From contig CAZKYC010000014.1 of assembly GCA_964556895.1 (NCBI GenBank), positions 1 through 60,659 of the forward strand: 60,659 nt of DNA, read 5' to 3'. The notes under the pieces are model-generated. The model searched no databases and was not told the DNA's origin. It saw nothing but the letters and a program-made list of their open reading frames with translations. How positions within the stretch are numbered: the first letter of the stretch is position 1; every line of letters starts with the position of its first letter. Below are positions 44,097 to 52,277 of this stretch, one piece after another. The translations under genes were made by a program, and so were the position numbers. This DNA is from Hinthialibacter sp964556895. Its GTDB lineage: Bacteria; Hinthialibacterota; Hinthialibacteria; Hinthialibacterales; Hinthialibacteraceae.

Positions 44097-44171
44097 GGGG
44101 ATCAAGAGACCGTCAATTTTACACTCATAGCCGGTCCCCCGTTTCTCGCACAAAAACACGATTTGGGGACC
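44097..44171 (+). promoter_or_regulatory. Riboswitch expression platform hiding the btuF ribosome site
   Basis: GGTCCCC at 44133-44139 can pair perfectly with GGGGACC at 44165-44171, which contains the ribosome site immediately before the btuF ATG (44177). The same GGTCCCC can pair instead with GGGGATC at 44097-44103, just past the aptamer, using one G-U pair. The two pairings exclude each other, the design of a translational on/off switch. No terminator hairpin with a T-run is seen between aptamer and gene. Confidence 0.65.
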
Positions 44172-44176
44172 ATGTT

Positions 44177-45067
44177 ATGAACCGTAATACTGCTGTTTTT
44201 CTTCTATTGGCCGCTGTTGGTATAGCATTCGCGTTTATCCTTCAATCCCTGCAATCTCACTATCAAACCAGCAACATTTCTGAAAAACAGGATCATCCGG
44301 CGCGGGTCATTTGCGCCGCCCCCAGCGCAGTCGAAATCGTATTCGCGCTTGATTGCGGTGACCGTGTGGTCGGAATCAGCGACTTTGTTTCGTACCCACC
44401 CGAAGCGCTTGAAAAACCGTTAATCGGCGGGTATTTCAATCCCAACTATGAGCGCATTTTGTCGATGAGGCCCGACCTGCTCATACTTCAGGGAGAAAGC
44501 GAAAAACTCACCGTATTCTGCCGCGATAATCAAATCGACATGCTGCGCATCGACATGACAAACATAAAAACAATCTTGAATGACATCAGCCGTGTTGGAC
44601 ATGCGTTGGGTGTGAATGATAAAGCCATGACGCTGATTCAGTCTATGAAAGGCCGTTTGGAAAGAGTAAAACAAGACGCCTCTCTTCAAAATACGAAACC
44701 CAGCGTGTTTGTCTCATTAGGCCGAAAATTTGGCGCTCTTAGCAATATTACGACCTGCGGCGGCGATACCTTCATGAGCGAATTGGTGACTCTCGCCGGC
44801 GGCGAAAATCTGTTTGGCGACTTAGGCGACGAATACCCGCAGGTATCGTTAGAAGCCATCACCAAACGCGCGCCTGAGATTATTCTCGACTTTCAATTAG
44901 AGAACTCAAACAACGCATCGACCGCTGCTAACGATTGGCAAAGCGCAAATCTCCTGCCTGCGGCAGCCAATCAACGTGTGTATGCGGTCACTGAGTCTTA
45001 TTTTCTCATTCCAGGCCCGCGAACGCCGCTCGCCGCGGAACAATTGTTGGAGATCATTCATGGCTGA
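44177..45067 (+). CDS. btuF: Cobalamin ABC transporter, substrate-binding protein
   Basis: 296 residues from the ATG at 44177, which follows TGGGGA at 44163 and gives a clean signal anchor (TAVFLLLAAVGIAFAFIL). The body is a class III periplasmic binding protein: RVICAAPSAVEIVFALDCGDRVVGI, YFNPNYERILSMRPDLLIL, CGGDTFMSELVTLAGGENLF and PEIILDF. Family members bind B12, haem or iron chelates; the cobalamin riboswitch upstream points to B12. An earlier in-frame ATG at 44030 would lie inside the aptamer and is rejected. The next gene overlaps its end by 8 bases. Confidence 0.93.
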   Translation: MNRNTAVFLLLAAVGIAFAFILQSLQSHYQTSNISEKQDHPARVICAAPSAVEIVFALDCGDRVVGISDFVSYPPEALEKPLIGGYFNPNYERILSMRPDLLILQGESEKLTVFCRDNQIDMLRIDMTNIKTILNDISRVGHALGVNDKAMTLIQSMKGRLERVKQDASLQNTKPSVFVSLGRKFGALSNITTCGGDTFMSELVTLAGGENLFGDLGDEYPQVSLEAITKRAPEIILDFQLENSNNASTAANDWQSANLLPAAANQRVYAVTESYFLIPGPRTPLAAEQLLEIIHG

Positions 45068-45860
45068 ACCACGTCAACGGCTAGTTATCGACCATGTTGA
45101 TTTTCAATATCCGCAAAGTGAATGGCGGTTGCATGCGGCGTCGTTTCAAGCCAATGCGGGAGAAATCATTGCGGTCATTGGCCCCAATGGATCAGGAAAA
45201 AGCACACTGTTGGGGCTGGCGTCGGGCGTGATTCATTCCAACGCCAAAATCAATATCAACGGCCAGTGGCTCCATCAAATCGAACGCCGCGAGATCGCCC
45301 GCCATTTGGCGTATCTGCCCCAAGACCCTGAGAGCGAATATGACTATCTGGTCAGCGAAATCGTCTCGCTAGGCCGTTACCCCCATGCTGGCGCGGGCGG
45401 GTTTTTGAGCGAACACGATTGTGAAATCATGCAGCAGTGCATGAACGCAACCGAGATTGACGGCCTTCAAAACCGTCGCATCTCTCATGTATCGGGTGGA
45501 GAAAAACGCCGCGTGTTTCTCGCGTCGGTGTTGGCCCAAGAACCGTCGATATTGTTATTAGACGAGCCAACCACCGCGCTTGATCCACATCACCAGATAC
45601 GGTTTTTCACTATTCTTATTGATCTCGCCAAAGAGGGAATCACCGTCTTAGCGGCGACCCATGATATCAATTTGGCGTCGCACTTCTGTAAACGAATCGT
45701 GTTAATGAACGAGGGCGAAATCGTAGCAGACGGGACGCCGGAAACTGTGTTAACGGAAGACAACCTACATCGTGTGTATGGCGCCGACCTGTTGTTATCC
45801 ACACACCCAGAAACAGGAAAGCCAGTCATTTTTCCAAGAGCGTTGGAGGGCGTGACATGA
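45060..45860 (+). CDS. btuD: Cobalamin ABC transporter, ATPase
   Basis: 266 residues from the ATG at 45060, which overlaps the btuF stop. ABC ATPase motifs: Walker A GPNGSGKST (41-49), Q-loop LPQDPE, signature HVSGGEKRR, Walker B ILLLDEPTTALD and switch His in AATHDINLA. It is of the FepC/BtuD class. It energises the BtuC channel for uptake of the BtuF-bound vitamin. The upstream in-frame extension to 44976 lies within btuF and is not used. Confidence 0.95.
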   Translation: MAEPRQRLVIDHVDFQYPQSEWRLHAASFQANAGEIIAVIGPNGSGKSTLLGLASGVIHSNAKININGQWLHQIERREIARHLAYLPQDPESEYDYLVSEIVSLGRYPHAGAGGFLSEHDCEIMQQCMNATEIDGLQNRRISHVSGGEKRRVFLASVLAQEPSILLLDEPTTALDPHHQIRFFTILIDLAKEGITVLAATHDINLASHFCKRIVLMNEGEIVADGTPETVLTEDNLHRVYGADLLLSTHPETGKPVIFPRALEGVT

Positions 45861-46852
45861 ACCCCTTAACGCCCTTGCGGCTGTCGCTGTCGCTTTCTCC
45901 TTATATAGTCTGTCTGGTTGCGTCGCTTTGCTATGCGCCGTTAATCGGTAGTGAAACCATTTCACTCGAATCAGCATTCTCAAATTTCAGCGAAGTTGAT
46001 TTTGACATTTTGTTTTTTCAACGCATCCCACGAATTATACTCGCCGCCTTGGTCGGCGGCGCGTTGGCGACAGTGGGCGCCTGTTTTCAAGGCATGTTGA
46101 GAAACCCACTGGCTGAACCGTACACTCTTGGCGTAACCGGTGGTTCGGCGGTTGGGGCGGCGGCGGCGATTATCTTTCCCGCGCTGCAGTGGTCATGGGG
46201 GCCGTTTTCGACCGTCCAGGCGTTGGCGCTGGCCGGCGCGGCGCTTTCGATGGGGTTTATCTATCTGTTAGCGAACCGTCCGCAAGGCATCGCCATGAAC
46301 ACACTTCTGCTCGCGGGCGTTACGGTTTCAATTTTGTGCGGCGGCGTCATTCTGATGTTGCGCTATATCGCCAGCCCAAACTATCTGGCGCAAATGGACC
46401 GCTGGCTAATGGGCGGGCTGGATGTTGTCGGCTATCATGATTTGTCGCTGCTACTGCCGTTTCTATTGCCCGGGCTTGGATTGTTGTTTAGCGGCATGGT
46501 AGAAATTAACCACCTCACGCTTGGTCAAGATATGGCGATGGGGCATGGCGTGAATGTTCGCTCCGCCCACCGCCGCTTGTTCCTTGGCGGCAGCCTGGCG
46601 ACAGCGGCGGCGGTATCATTGGCCGGCCCGATCGGGTTTGTCGGCCTGATCGCGCCCCATGCGGTCAGGCGAATGAGCGGATTTGACCACCGGGTGGTGT
46701 TGCCGGGATCGTTTATGTTGGGCGGCGCTTTTTTGGTCTTGTGCGACGCCATTGCGCGTACGATGTTGGCGCCGCGTGAGATTCCAGTCGGCGTCATCAC
46801 CGCGATGATTGGCGGACCCTTGTTTATTTACTTGTTAATTCGGCGTAATTAG
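45857..46852 (+). CDS. btuC: Cobalamin ABC transporter, permease
   Basis: 331 residues, the usual length for a FecCD/BtuC permease with ten membrane helices. Conserved strings: RIPRIILAALVGGALATVGACFQGMLRNPLAEPYTLGVTGGSAVGA, MNTLLLAGV, DRWLMGGL and the coupling segment GPIGFVGLIAPHAVRR. The ATG overlaps the btuD stop (ATGA). Gene order btuF-btuD-btuC under one riboswitch makes a complete inner-membrane B12 importer. No TonB-dependent BtuB gene is present in this window. Confidence 0.96.
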   Translation: MNPLTPLRLSLSLSPYIVCLVASLCYAPLIGSETISLESAFSNFSEVDFDILFFQRIPRIILAALVGGALATVGACFQGMLRNPLAEPYTLGVTGGSAVGAAAAIIFPALQWSWGPFSTVQALALAGAALSMGFIYLLANRPQGIAMNTLLLAGVTVSILCGGVILMLRYIASPNYLAQMDRWLMGGLDVVGYHDLSLLLPFLLPGLGLLFSGMVEINHLTLGQDMAMGHGVNVRSAHRRLFLGGSLATAAAVSLAGPIGFVGLIAPHAVRRMSGFDHRVVLPGSFMLGGAFLVLCDAIARTMLAPREIPVGVITAMIGGPLFIYLLIRRN

Positions 46853-46860
46853 GACAACGA

Positions 46861-48009
46861 ATGGCCGTCTCTCTTGACCGCGTTTGGATGTTTGACGACC
46901 CGCGATCTCATGGCGCCCGCTCGGTTCTGCGTTGGGCGGCGGACGGGCTGCGGCTGATTGGAAAGAACGTCCATGTATCGTATTTACGCCCTGAACATGA
47001 TACTGCGCTTCAACAACTTCGCCGTGAGTTGATCGAATTTGGGCCAACCGCAATTCTGCTCGCCAACCATCCAGCCAAACAGTTTTGGACGCAACTGGGT
47101 TTTGACCGCGCTCAGTGCGATTCATTGGTTTGGGTATTTGACGATCCTTCATTGATGGGGGATGAGCCGTTTTCAGCCGAAGAAATCGTCTTGTTATCCG
47201 ACCCCTCATTTGAAGCGCCCGCGAAAACCCGTGGAGCGCAAACCACGCTATTTGTCCCCGTCGCGGCGCCGGACCGGTTTCACGTTGAAGAAGAGGAAAG
47301 GTTCAAAACGCCAATCGTTTATGTTGGCTCCGCGGCGGATGTGAGTGCGATGCGAAACGCATTGTCGGATGATATGGCTGAGTATTTTGATACAATCGCA
47401 AAGCAACAAGCTCAATTCCCCTCAATGCCGTTAAAGAATTTGTTGTCTGAACATTTATTGTCCGACACGAAGAAGGTGACGCTAACCGGCCAGGTTGCGT
47501 ATTACATTTACGCCAATGCAAACCGAATTTATCGGCTCAATTATCTCCAACCTCTCGCAAATTCAGGTTTGGCGCTGTATGGCAACCAAAATTGGACGCC
47601 GCATATAACCAATACGCCCTTGGAAGCGTGTTTTCGCGGCGAAATTGATCCGGCTAGCGATTATCCCAATTTAATTTGTTCCGTTGCTATCAATCTAAAC
47701 TTGCGCAGCCTGCAGGGATTCAGCGCGCCTACCCATCGCGACTTTCTGGTCCCACGGCTTGGGGGGTTTCTGCTCTCAACAAAACCTCATGGGCAGTCAA
47801 ACCAATGTGTCCACAAAGAGGATTACAACTTGAATCATTTCCCATGGTCGCCTGAGATCGACAGCCCTGATACGATTACATTTCAAAGCACGACATGGTT
47901 GGATAACATAACAGAGCGACGCCGCTGGATTGATCATGCGAAATCAATCATTGACCGGGAACATCTTTTTTCTCACCGTATGATGCAGTTAAATGACTTG
48001 TTACAGTAA
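46861..48009 (+). CDS. CgeB-like / glycosyltransferase-like protein
   Basis: 382 residues, cytoplasmic (no signal peptide). It starts MAVSLDRVWMFDDPRSHGARSVLRWAADGLR and has a GT-B-like two-domain form. The late region YPNLICSVAINLNLRSLQGF..THRDFLVPRLGGFLLSTK resembles the CgeB/GT1 pattern, where the second domain ends in FE-like and FLLTD strings. The gene begins 8 bases after btuC, so it falls under the cobalamin riboswitch. A link between a glycosyltransferase-like protein and B12 uptake is not something I can explain; it may be an unrelated passenger or an uncharacterised step. Function unknown. Confidence 0.62.
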   Translation: MAVSLDRVWMFDDPRSHGARSVLRWAADGLRLIGKNVHVSYLRPEHDTALQQLRRELIEFGPTAILLANHPAKQFWTQLGFDRAQCDSLVWVFDDPSLMGDEPFSAEEIVLLSDPSFEAPAKTRGAQTTLFVPVAAPDRFHVEEEERFKTPIVYVGSAADVSAMRNALSDDMAEYFDTIAKQQAQFPSMPLKNLLSEHLLSDTKKVTLTGQVAYYIYANANRIYRLNYLQPLANSGLALYGNQNWTPHITNTPLEACFRGEIDPASDYPNLICSVAINLNLRSLQGFSAPTHRDFLVPRLGGFLLSTKPHGQSNQCVHKEDYNLNHFPWSPEIDSPDTITFQSTTWLDNITERRRWIDHAKSIIDREHLFSHRMMQLNDLLQ

Positions 48010-48030
48010 ACTCACTTTCGGAGGCCAGAA

Positions 48031-48678
48031 ATGAACAGCCGTTTATTCGTGGTATTTGTATGCGCCAGCGTCTTATTTTCGTCATGCTCTTGGTTGGGCT
48101 TTGACGAAAACGAAATCATCACCAACCAACCGTTTGTTTCTTTGTTTGACGGAGGCTCTCTAGACCAGTGGGTCATCATGGGCGACCCAGCCGGTTGGCA
48201 GGTTGTTGACGAAACCATCCGCAGCGAAGGCGGCAAGAACGGCAATTGGATCCGCTCGAAACGCGAGTATGACGATTTTATCTTACGGCTTGAGTTTCGC
48301 GTCGCGCCAGGAGGAAACAGCGGCGTATTTGTCCGCTGCACCGAACAGGGAAACCCCTGGGTGACTGGGCATGAATGCCAGATATCAAACGAGCACCCCC
48401 CCCGCGACGATTCGCATTGCACCGGCAGTCTCTATGGCAGCCTGCCTGTTTTGTCGCGCCCCGACGAATCGCCTGAAGTCTGGCGTAAGATTGAGATTCT
48501 CTGCAAAGGCACACGCATCATGGTATTTGTCGACAACGTCAAAACCGTCGATGTAGACCAAACTGAGGTGGATTCGATTCGAAATAAGCCGTTAAAAGGC
48601 TTTGTTGGATTGCAGGATTCACACACCCTAGCCGGGATGTGGGTGGAGTACCGCAATATCGAGATTCGAGAATTATAA
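48031..48678 (+). CDS. DUF1080 (3-keto-disaccharide hydrolase-like) lipoprotein
   Basis: 215 residues. The signal ends in LFSSC, a good lipobox, so the mature protein is probably a lipoprotein. The domain is DUF1080, a concanavalin-like fold: FVSLFDGGSLDQWVIMGDPAGWQVVDETIR, DDFILRLEFRVAPGGNSGVFVRC and RKIEILCKGTRIMVFVDN..VGLQDSHTLAGMWVEYRNIEIREL. Some members hydrolyse 3-keto-glycosides. The ATG follows CGGAGG, and the gene starts 21 bases after the CgeB-like gene, so it could belong to the same transcript. Confidence 0.88.
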   Translation: MNSRLFVVFVCASVLFSSCSWLGFDENEIITNQPFVSLFDGGSLDQWVIMGDPAGWQVVDETIRSEGGKNGNWIRSKREYDDFILRLEFRVAPGGNSGVFVRCTEQGNPWVTGHECQISNEHPPRDDSHCTGSLYGSLPVLSRPDESPEVWRKIEILCKGTRIMVFVDNVKTVDVDQTEVDSIRNKPLKGFVGLQDSHTLAGMWVEYRNIEIREL

Positions 48679-48699
48679 AGATATTACTTTATTTAGGTA

Positions 48700-48728
48700 T
48701 TGACATTGTCAGACTGTTTGTTTAACAA
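48700..48728 (+). promoter_or_regulatory. Likely sigma-70-type promoter for the CBM9-like gene
   Basis: A perfect TTGACA (48700-48705), 17 bases of spacer, and TAACAA (48723-48728) lie about 85 bases before the start codon. An unused AAGGAGGT follows at 48749, with no start codon at a suitable distance, so the leader may bind ribosomes or serve another role. Confidence 0.5.
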
Positions 48729-48812
48729 TAGAGAAATATTATAGACAAGGAGGTAACTACAAGGTTTTATTAGGGTTATTTAACTTAAACATATTCTGGG
48801 AGGATGTACAAA

Positions 48813-49835
48813 ATGAAAATGAAGATTTGCCTTGTTCTCGCTGCTGCGTTGTTTGTCATGGCGCCAGCGAACGCTCAAACCGTCGATGAAATGATTGATG
48901 CGTTTCTCAATTTTGACGCAACCGCCGAAGGCCCCTGGTCAGACGTTGAATTGACCACTACGACTGTACCCAAAGTCGGTAATGGCTCGATTGCGTTAGA
49001 CGGCGCCGTCTCCGCTGATGAATATGGCGGCTTTGAAGCCATCGAAGTCACGCCGGGCATAAACGCTTGGATTCTCGGCTTTGCCAGCGATAAAAACTGG
49101 GAAGGGCCGGATGACAACAGTTTTGCGTTTTCACTCGCCTATGACGACGACAACCTTTATATCGGCGTTGTTGTGAAAGACGATGTTGTCCGTTCCAATG
49201 AACCACCTGCATCATTCTGGAAAGACGACGCCATTGAAATCGTCATGGACCCCAGTAACTCCCGCTTTGACTTCAACACTGACGAAGTAAACAACCTGTA
49301 TGGCGGTCACTGCTACTTCAACTGGGAAGGGTTAATCTCCGCGTTTGATTATGATAACAATGTTCCATTAAACACGGGGTCAGAGGAAGCGCCTATCTTC
49401 CGATGGGGCGGCGATACTGAATGGATCTACGCTGAAGACGGCGACATCTTTGGCGTCGGCGTTGAAACCGCTGACGGTTGGACGGTCGAAGTTCGCATCG
49501 GCAAAAGCACTCTTGAAGACCCCGAAGCGGGCGTCACCTTGACTCCAGGAACCAAAATGGCGTTCAACCTCGGCATTGATGACGACGACGGTGCAGACCT
49601 CGCCATTCAATACTTCTGGGCCAACCGTGTTCGTGCAATTGGCGCAAACCCAGACAGCGAATTTTGGGACCTTTTAACGGAAGAAGAAATTGCAAACCAG
49701 GACTATTTGAACCCTGAGGCGGATGCCGCTTTCTGGGAAATCGGCATCAATGACGGCGGCCGCTTGTCACGCGCTGGCGGCGGCGACATCATTCTCGGTG
49801 AAGCCACACTTGTTAATGATTGGCAATTGAAATAG
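48813..49835 (+). CDS. Secreted CBM9-like carbohydrate-binding protein
   Basis: 340 residues after the ATG at 48813; an earlier ATG at 48804 touches the GGGAGG ribosome site and is less likely. A Sec signal (LVLAAALFVMAPANAQ) is present. The body is a CBM9/DOMON-like beta-sandwich: VELTTTTVPKVGNGSIALDGA, FAFSLAYDDDNLYIGVVVKDD, WKDDAIEIVMDPSNSRFDFN and GWTVEVRIGKSTLEDPEAG. Such domains bind sugar chain ends; no catalytic domain is attached. A good sigma-70-type promoter precedes it and a terminator follows, so it is a monocistronic, probably well-expressed exported protein. Ligand unknown. Confidence 0.82.
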   Translation: MKMKICLVLAAALFVMAPANAQTVDEMIDAFLNFDATAEGPWSDVELTTTTVPKVGNGSIALDGAVSADEYGGFEAIEVTPGINAWILGFASDKNWEGPDDNSFAFSLAYDDDNLYIGVVVKDDVVRSNEPPASFWKDDAIEIVMDPSNSRFDFNTDEVNNLYGGHCYFNWEGLISAFDYDNNVPLNTGSEEAPIFRWGGDTEWIYAEDGDIFGVGVETADGWTVEVRIGKSTLEDPEAGVTLTPGTKMAFNLGIDDDDGADLAIQYFWANRVRAIGANPDSEFWDLLTEEEIANQDYLNPEADAAFWEIGINDGGRLSRAGGGDIILGEATLVNDWQLK

Positions 49836-49860
49836 GAATAGATGAATTGAGAGTTAACCG

Positions 49861-49888
49861 GGGCGCGAACCAGCGCCCCGTTTTTGTT
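49861..49888 (+). terminator. Rho-independent terminator after the CBM9-like gene
   Basis: GGGGCGC and GCGCCCC form a 7-bp GC stem with a 6-base loop, followed by GTTTTTG. Confidence 0.88.
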
Positions 49889-49936
49889 TCATTATTTCTT
49901 AATCAGGTTTACTCTGGGATTTCACAGAAATTGAGT

Positions 49937-50120
49937 AGAAGCCATCTCAAAAATGCTTGATCATTTTCAGCGGGAGGCATGTGTACAACTCTGCTCGCTT
50001 CAGTGCTGCTCCGCTTAGAAGCACAGGCGCTCCCAGAGTTGCATCCATGCCTAAATTGGTTGTTCAATAATGGATGAGTCAAACCCTAAAAAAACAATCT
50101 TAATTTTTGAGATGGCTTCT
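49937..50120 (+). repeat. Palindromic element copy B with perfect 18-bp outer inverted repeat
   Basis: The inner palindrome at 49975-50052 runs from AGGCATGTGTACAACTCTG to CAGAGTTGCATCCATGCCT and matches the other copies. It is flanked by a second inverted repeat, AGAAGCCATCTCAAAAAT at 49937-49954 and its perfect reverse complement at 50103-50120, so the whole 184-bp unit can fold back on itself. The unit lies in the 502-bp gap between a terminator and the CoA-binding gene. The remaining sequence (50121-50337) holds nothing I can name. No clear target duplication is visible at its ends. Confidence 0.8.
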
Positions 50121-50337
50121 AATTATCATTGCGTAGAAATCAACACGGCTGAAGCAAGGGAGGGCGAGTCTCCCGACGAGCCGCTAAAAAGAGAAATGTT
50201 ATCATTAACAAGCGACTCACTAGGAACCTGCCTGCCGTTGGCATGGTTTGACTTCCCCATAATTCGAACGGCTTTTTTCTTCTTAGAAAGTCAAAGTGCA
50301 ACAGAAACTGTGATCACAAACACCATGAGGGACCATC

Positions 50338-50781
50338 ATGACCGCTCTAACTGTCGTTGATTCATTCATCAATTTTAAGCGAATGGCTATCGTCGGCGTA
50401 TCTCGAAAAAACAAATTCGGCACTCTTGCCTATAAAGAGCTCAAATCTAAAGGCTATGATGTTGTGGCTGTCAATCGAAACCTGGATACATTTGACGGCG
50501 ATACTTGCTATACGACATTACAATCAATACCGACTCCTGTTGAAGGGGCGGTGATCTGTATCTCAAAGAGTAACGTGATGAGTGCGCTTGAAGATGCAGT
50601 AAACGCGAACGTGAACTATGTTTGGGTCCAACAAGGCGCGGGTTCTGACCAAGCCAAGGCCTTTTGTGACGAACACAAACTCAACGCGGTATTTGGCCAA
50701 TGTATCTTGATGCACACGAAGCCCGTGACGGGCATCCACGCCATTCACCGCTTTTTCTGGCGTCTCTATATGGGAATTTAA
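50338..50781 (+). CDS. CoA-binding protein
   Basis: 147 residues, a single Rossmann-like CoA_binding_2 domain: FINFKRMAIVGVSRKNKFGTLAYKELKSKGYDVVAVNR, TPVEGAVICISKSNVMSALEDAV, YVWVQQGAGSDQAKAFCDEH and QCILMHTKPVTGIHAIHRFFW. It lacks the succinyl-CoA synthetase catalytic parts and is a small family member of unknown role, possibly a CoA-thioester or redox sensor. It is preceded by a repeat-rich gap and followed by cysS after 75 bases. Confidence 0.87.
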   Translation: MTALTVVDSFINFKRMAIVGVSRKNKFGTLAYKELKSKGYDVVAVNRNLDTFDGDTCYTTLQSIPTPVEGAVICISKSNVMSALEDAVNANVNYVWVQQGAGSDQAKAFCDEHKLNAVFGQCILMHTKPVTGIHAIHRFFWRLYMGI

Positions 50782-50856
50782 TACCTCCTGTGCTTTGCGA
50801 GGCGCCGCATCCTGCCTATAATTTCTATCACTTACTATTTACAAAGGACCTATCGA

Positions 50857-52272
50857 ATGTCAGACGCAATTGACGATATCGTATTTTTAAACACCGCCTC
50901 AAACAAAAAAGAGAAATTCGAACCGCTCAACGCGAGCGAAGTTGGCTTATACACCTGCGGCCCCACGGTGTATGATTACGCCCATATTGGCAACTTTCGG
51001 GCGTATTTATTTGAAGATGTCTTGCGGCGCTTTCTTGAGTTTCGCGGTTTCAATGTCAAACACATCATGAACCTGACCGATGTGGAAGACAAAATCATTA
51101 AGAAATCTCAAGAGACCGGGCTATCCATTTATGATTGTACGGCGCCCTATGTCGAAGCCTTCTTTGAAGATTTAGATACTCTTAACATCCTTCGCGCGAA
51201 CCAATACCCCAAAGCGACTGAGCATATCGATGAAATGATCGTGATGATCAACACCTTGCGCGACAAAGGCTTCACCTACGAAAAAGACGGATCCATCTAT
51301 TTTCGGATCAAAGAATTTAACGAGTATGGCAAACTGTCAGGCGTGCGGCCCGAAGAGGTCATCTCAGGCGCGCGCATCGACTCTGATGAATACGAAAAAG
51401 ACGACGCCCGCGATTTTGTTTTGTGGAAATCACGCAAAGAAGGCGAACACTTCTGGCAAACCGAACTGGGCGAAGGCCGCCCCGGGTGGCATATCGAATG
51501 TTCGGCCATGTCGATGAAATACCTCGGTGAACAGTTTGACATTCATTGCGGCGGGGAAGACAACATCTTTCCCCACCATGAAAATGAAATCGCCCAGAGC
51601 GAGTGCTGCACAGGCAAGCATTTCGTCAAATACTGGCTGCATTGCCGACACCTGTTGGTCAACGGCGAGAAGATGTCAAAATCAAAAGGCAATTTCTATA
51701 CGCTGCGCGATCTGTTGGATAAGGGCTTTCACCCGATGGCGGTTCGCTATTGCATCATCTCGAACCACTACCGCAGCCCCATGAACCTGTCGATGGACGC
51801 GCTGCACGCCGCTCATTCGGCTTGGTCGCGCATCATGGACTTTAAACAGCGCCTGCATGAAAAAGCCGACGCCAACGTAGAGGCCCCCGAATCAACCAAC
51901 CTCAAACGTGAAAACGATGAGTTTCTGAACCGCTTTACGAATCACATGAATGACGATCTGGATACGCCGCGCGCCTGTTCAGCGTTATTTGATTTTATTC
52001 GTGAAGCCAACAAAGTTATGGATTCGGAAGCGGTGGCGTCATCGCAAGCCAATGACGTCATTGGCGTACTTGAAGCCATTGACCATGTTCTTGGCGTGAT
52101 GAAACAAGAAGACCAACTGCTTGATGAAGACATTGAACGCCTGATTGAAGAACGCATCGAAGCCCGCAAGGCGAAGAATTATGCGCGGGCGGACGAAATC
52201 CGCGGCCAATTGGCTGATCAAGGCGTTATCCTTGAAGACACCTCCAATGGAATGCGCTGGAAACGCCGCTAG
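50857..52272 (+). CDS. cysS: Cysteinyl-tRNA synthetase
   Basis: 471 residues, class I synthetase of normal length. Cys-28-type zinc ligand lies in YTCGPTVYDYAHIGNFRAYLFEDV, whose AHIGN stands for the HIGH motif. WHIECSAMSMKYLGE and HCGGEDNIFPHHENEIAQSE add the remaining zinc ligands. KMSKSKGNF is the KMSKS loop, and a C-terminal helical DALR-like domain ends the protein. The ATG at 50857 has AAAGGA upstream. It lies 5 bases before the deoxyhypusine-synthase homologue. Confidence 0.97.
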   Translation: MSDAIDDIVFLNTASNKKEKFEPLNASEVGLYTCGPTVYDYAHIGNFRAYLFEDVLRRFLEFRGFNVKHIMNLTDVEDKIIKKSQETGLSIYDCTAPYVEAFFEDLDTLNILRANQYPKATEHIDEMIVMINTLRDKGFTYEKDGSIYFRIKEFNEYGKLSGVRPEEVISGARIDSDEYEKDDARDFVLWKSRKEGEHFWQTELGEGRPGWHIECSAMSMKYLGEQFDIHCGGEDNIFPHHENEIAQSECCTGKHFVKYWLHCRHLLVNGEKMSKSKGNFYTLRDLLDKGFHPMAVRYCIISNHYRSPMNLSMDALHAAHSAWSRIMDFKQRLHEKADANVEAPESTNLKRENDEFLNRFTNHMNDDLDTPRACSALFDFIREANKVMDSEAVASSQANDVIGVLEAIDHVLGVMKQEDQLLDEDIERLIEERIEARKAKNYARADEIRGQLADQGVILEDTSNGMRWKRR

Positions 52273-52277
52273 TTAAT

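Noticed and set aside
44030..44176. N-terminal extension of btuF from an upstream ATG
   Set aside because: This stretch lies within the cobalamin aptamer and its switch region; the ATG at 44177 has a ribosome site and gives a proper signal segment.
44976..45059. N-terminal extension of btuD
   Set aside because: It lies in another frame of the btuF 3' end and adds nothing to the ABC fold; the ATG at 45060 fits ABC proteins.
48711..48729. Possible Rex operator near the CBM9-like promoter
   Set aside because: TTGTTTAACAA is only an 11-base partial palindrome, lacking the two separated 8-base half-sites expected for Rex.
50070..50360. Open frame of 96 codons before the CoA-binding gene
   Set aside because: It runs out of repeat copy B, has no ribosome site, no recognisable domain, and overlaps the start of the real gene in another frame.
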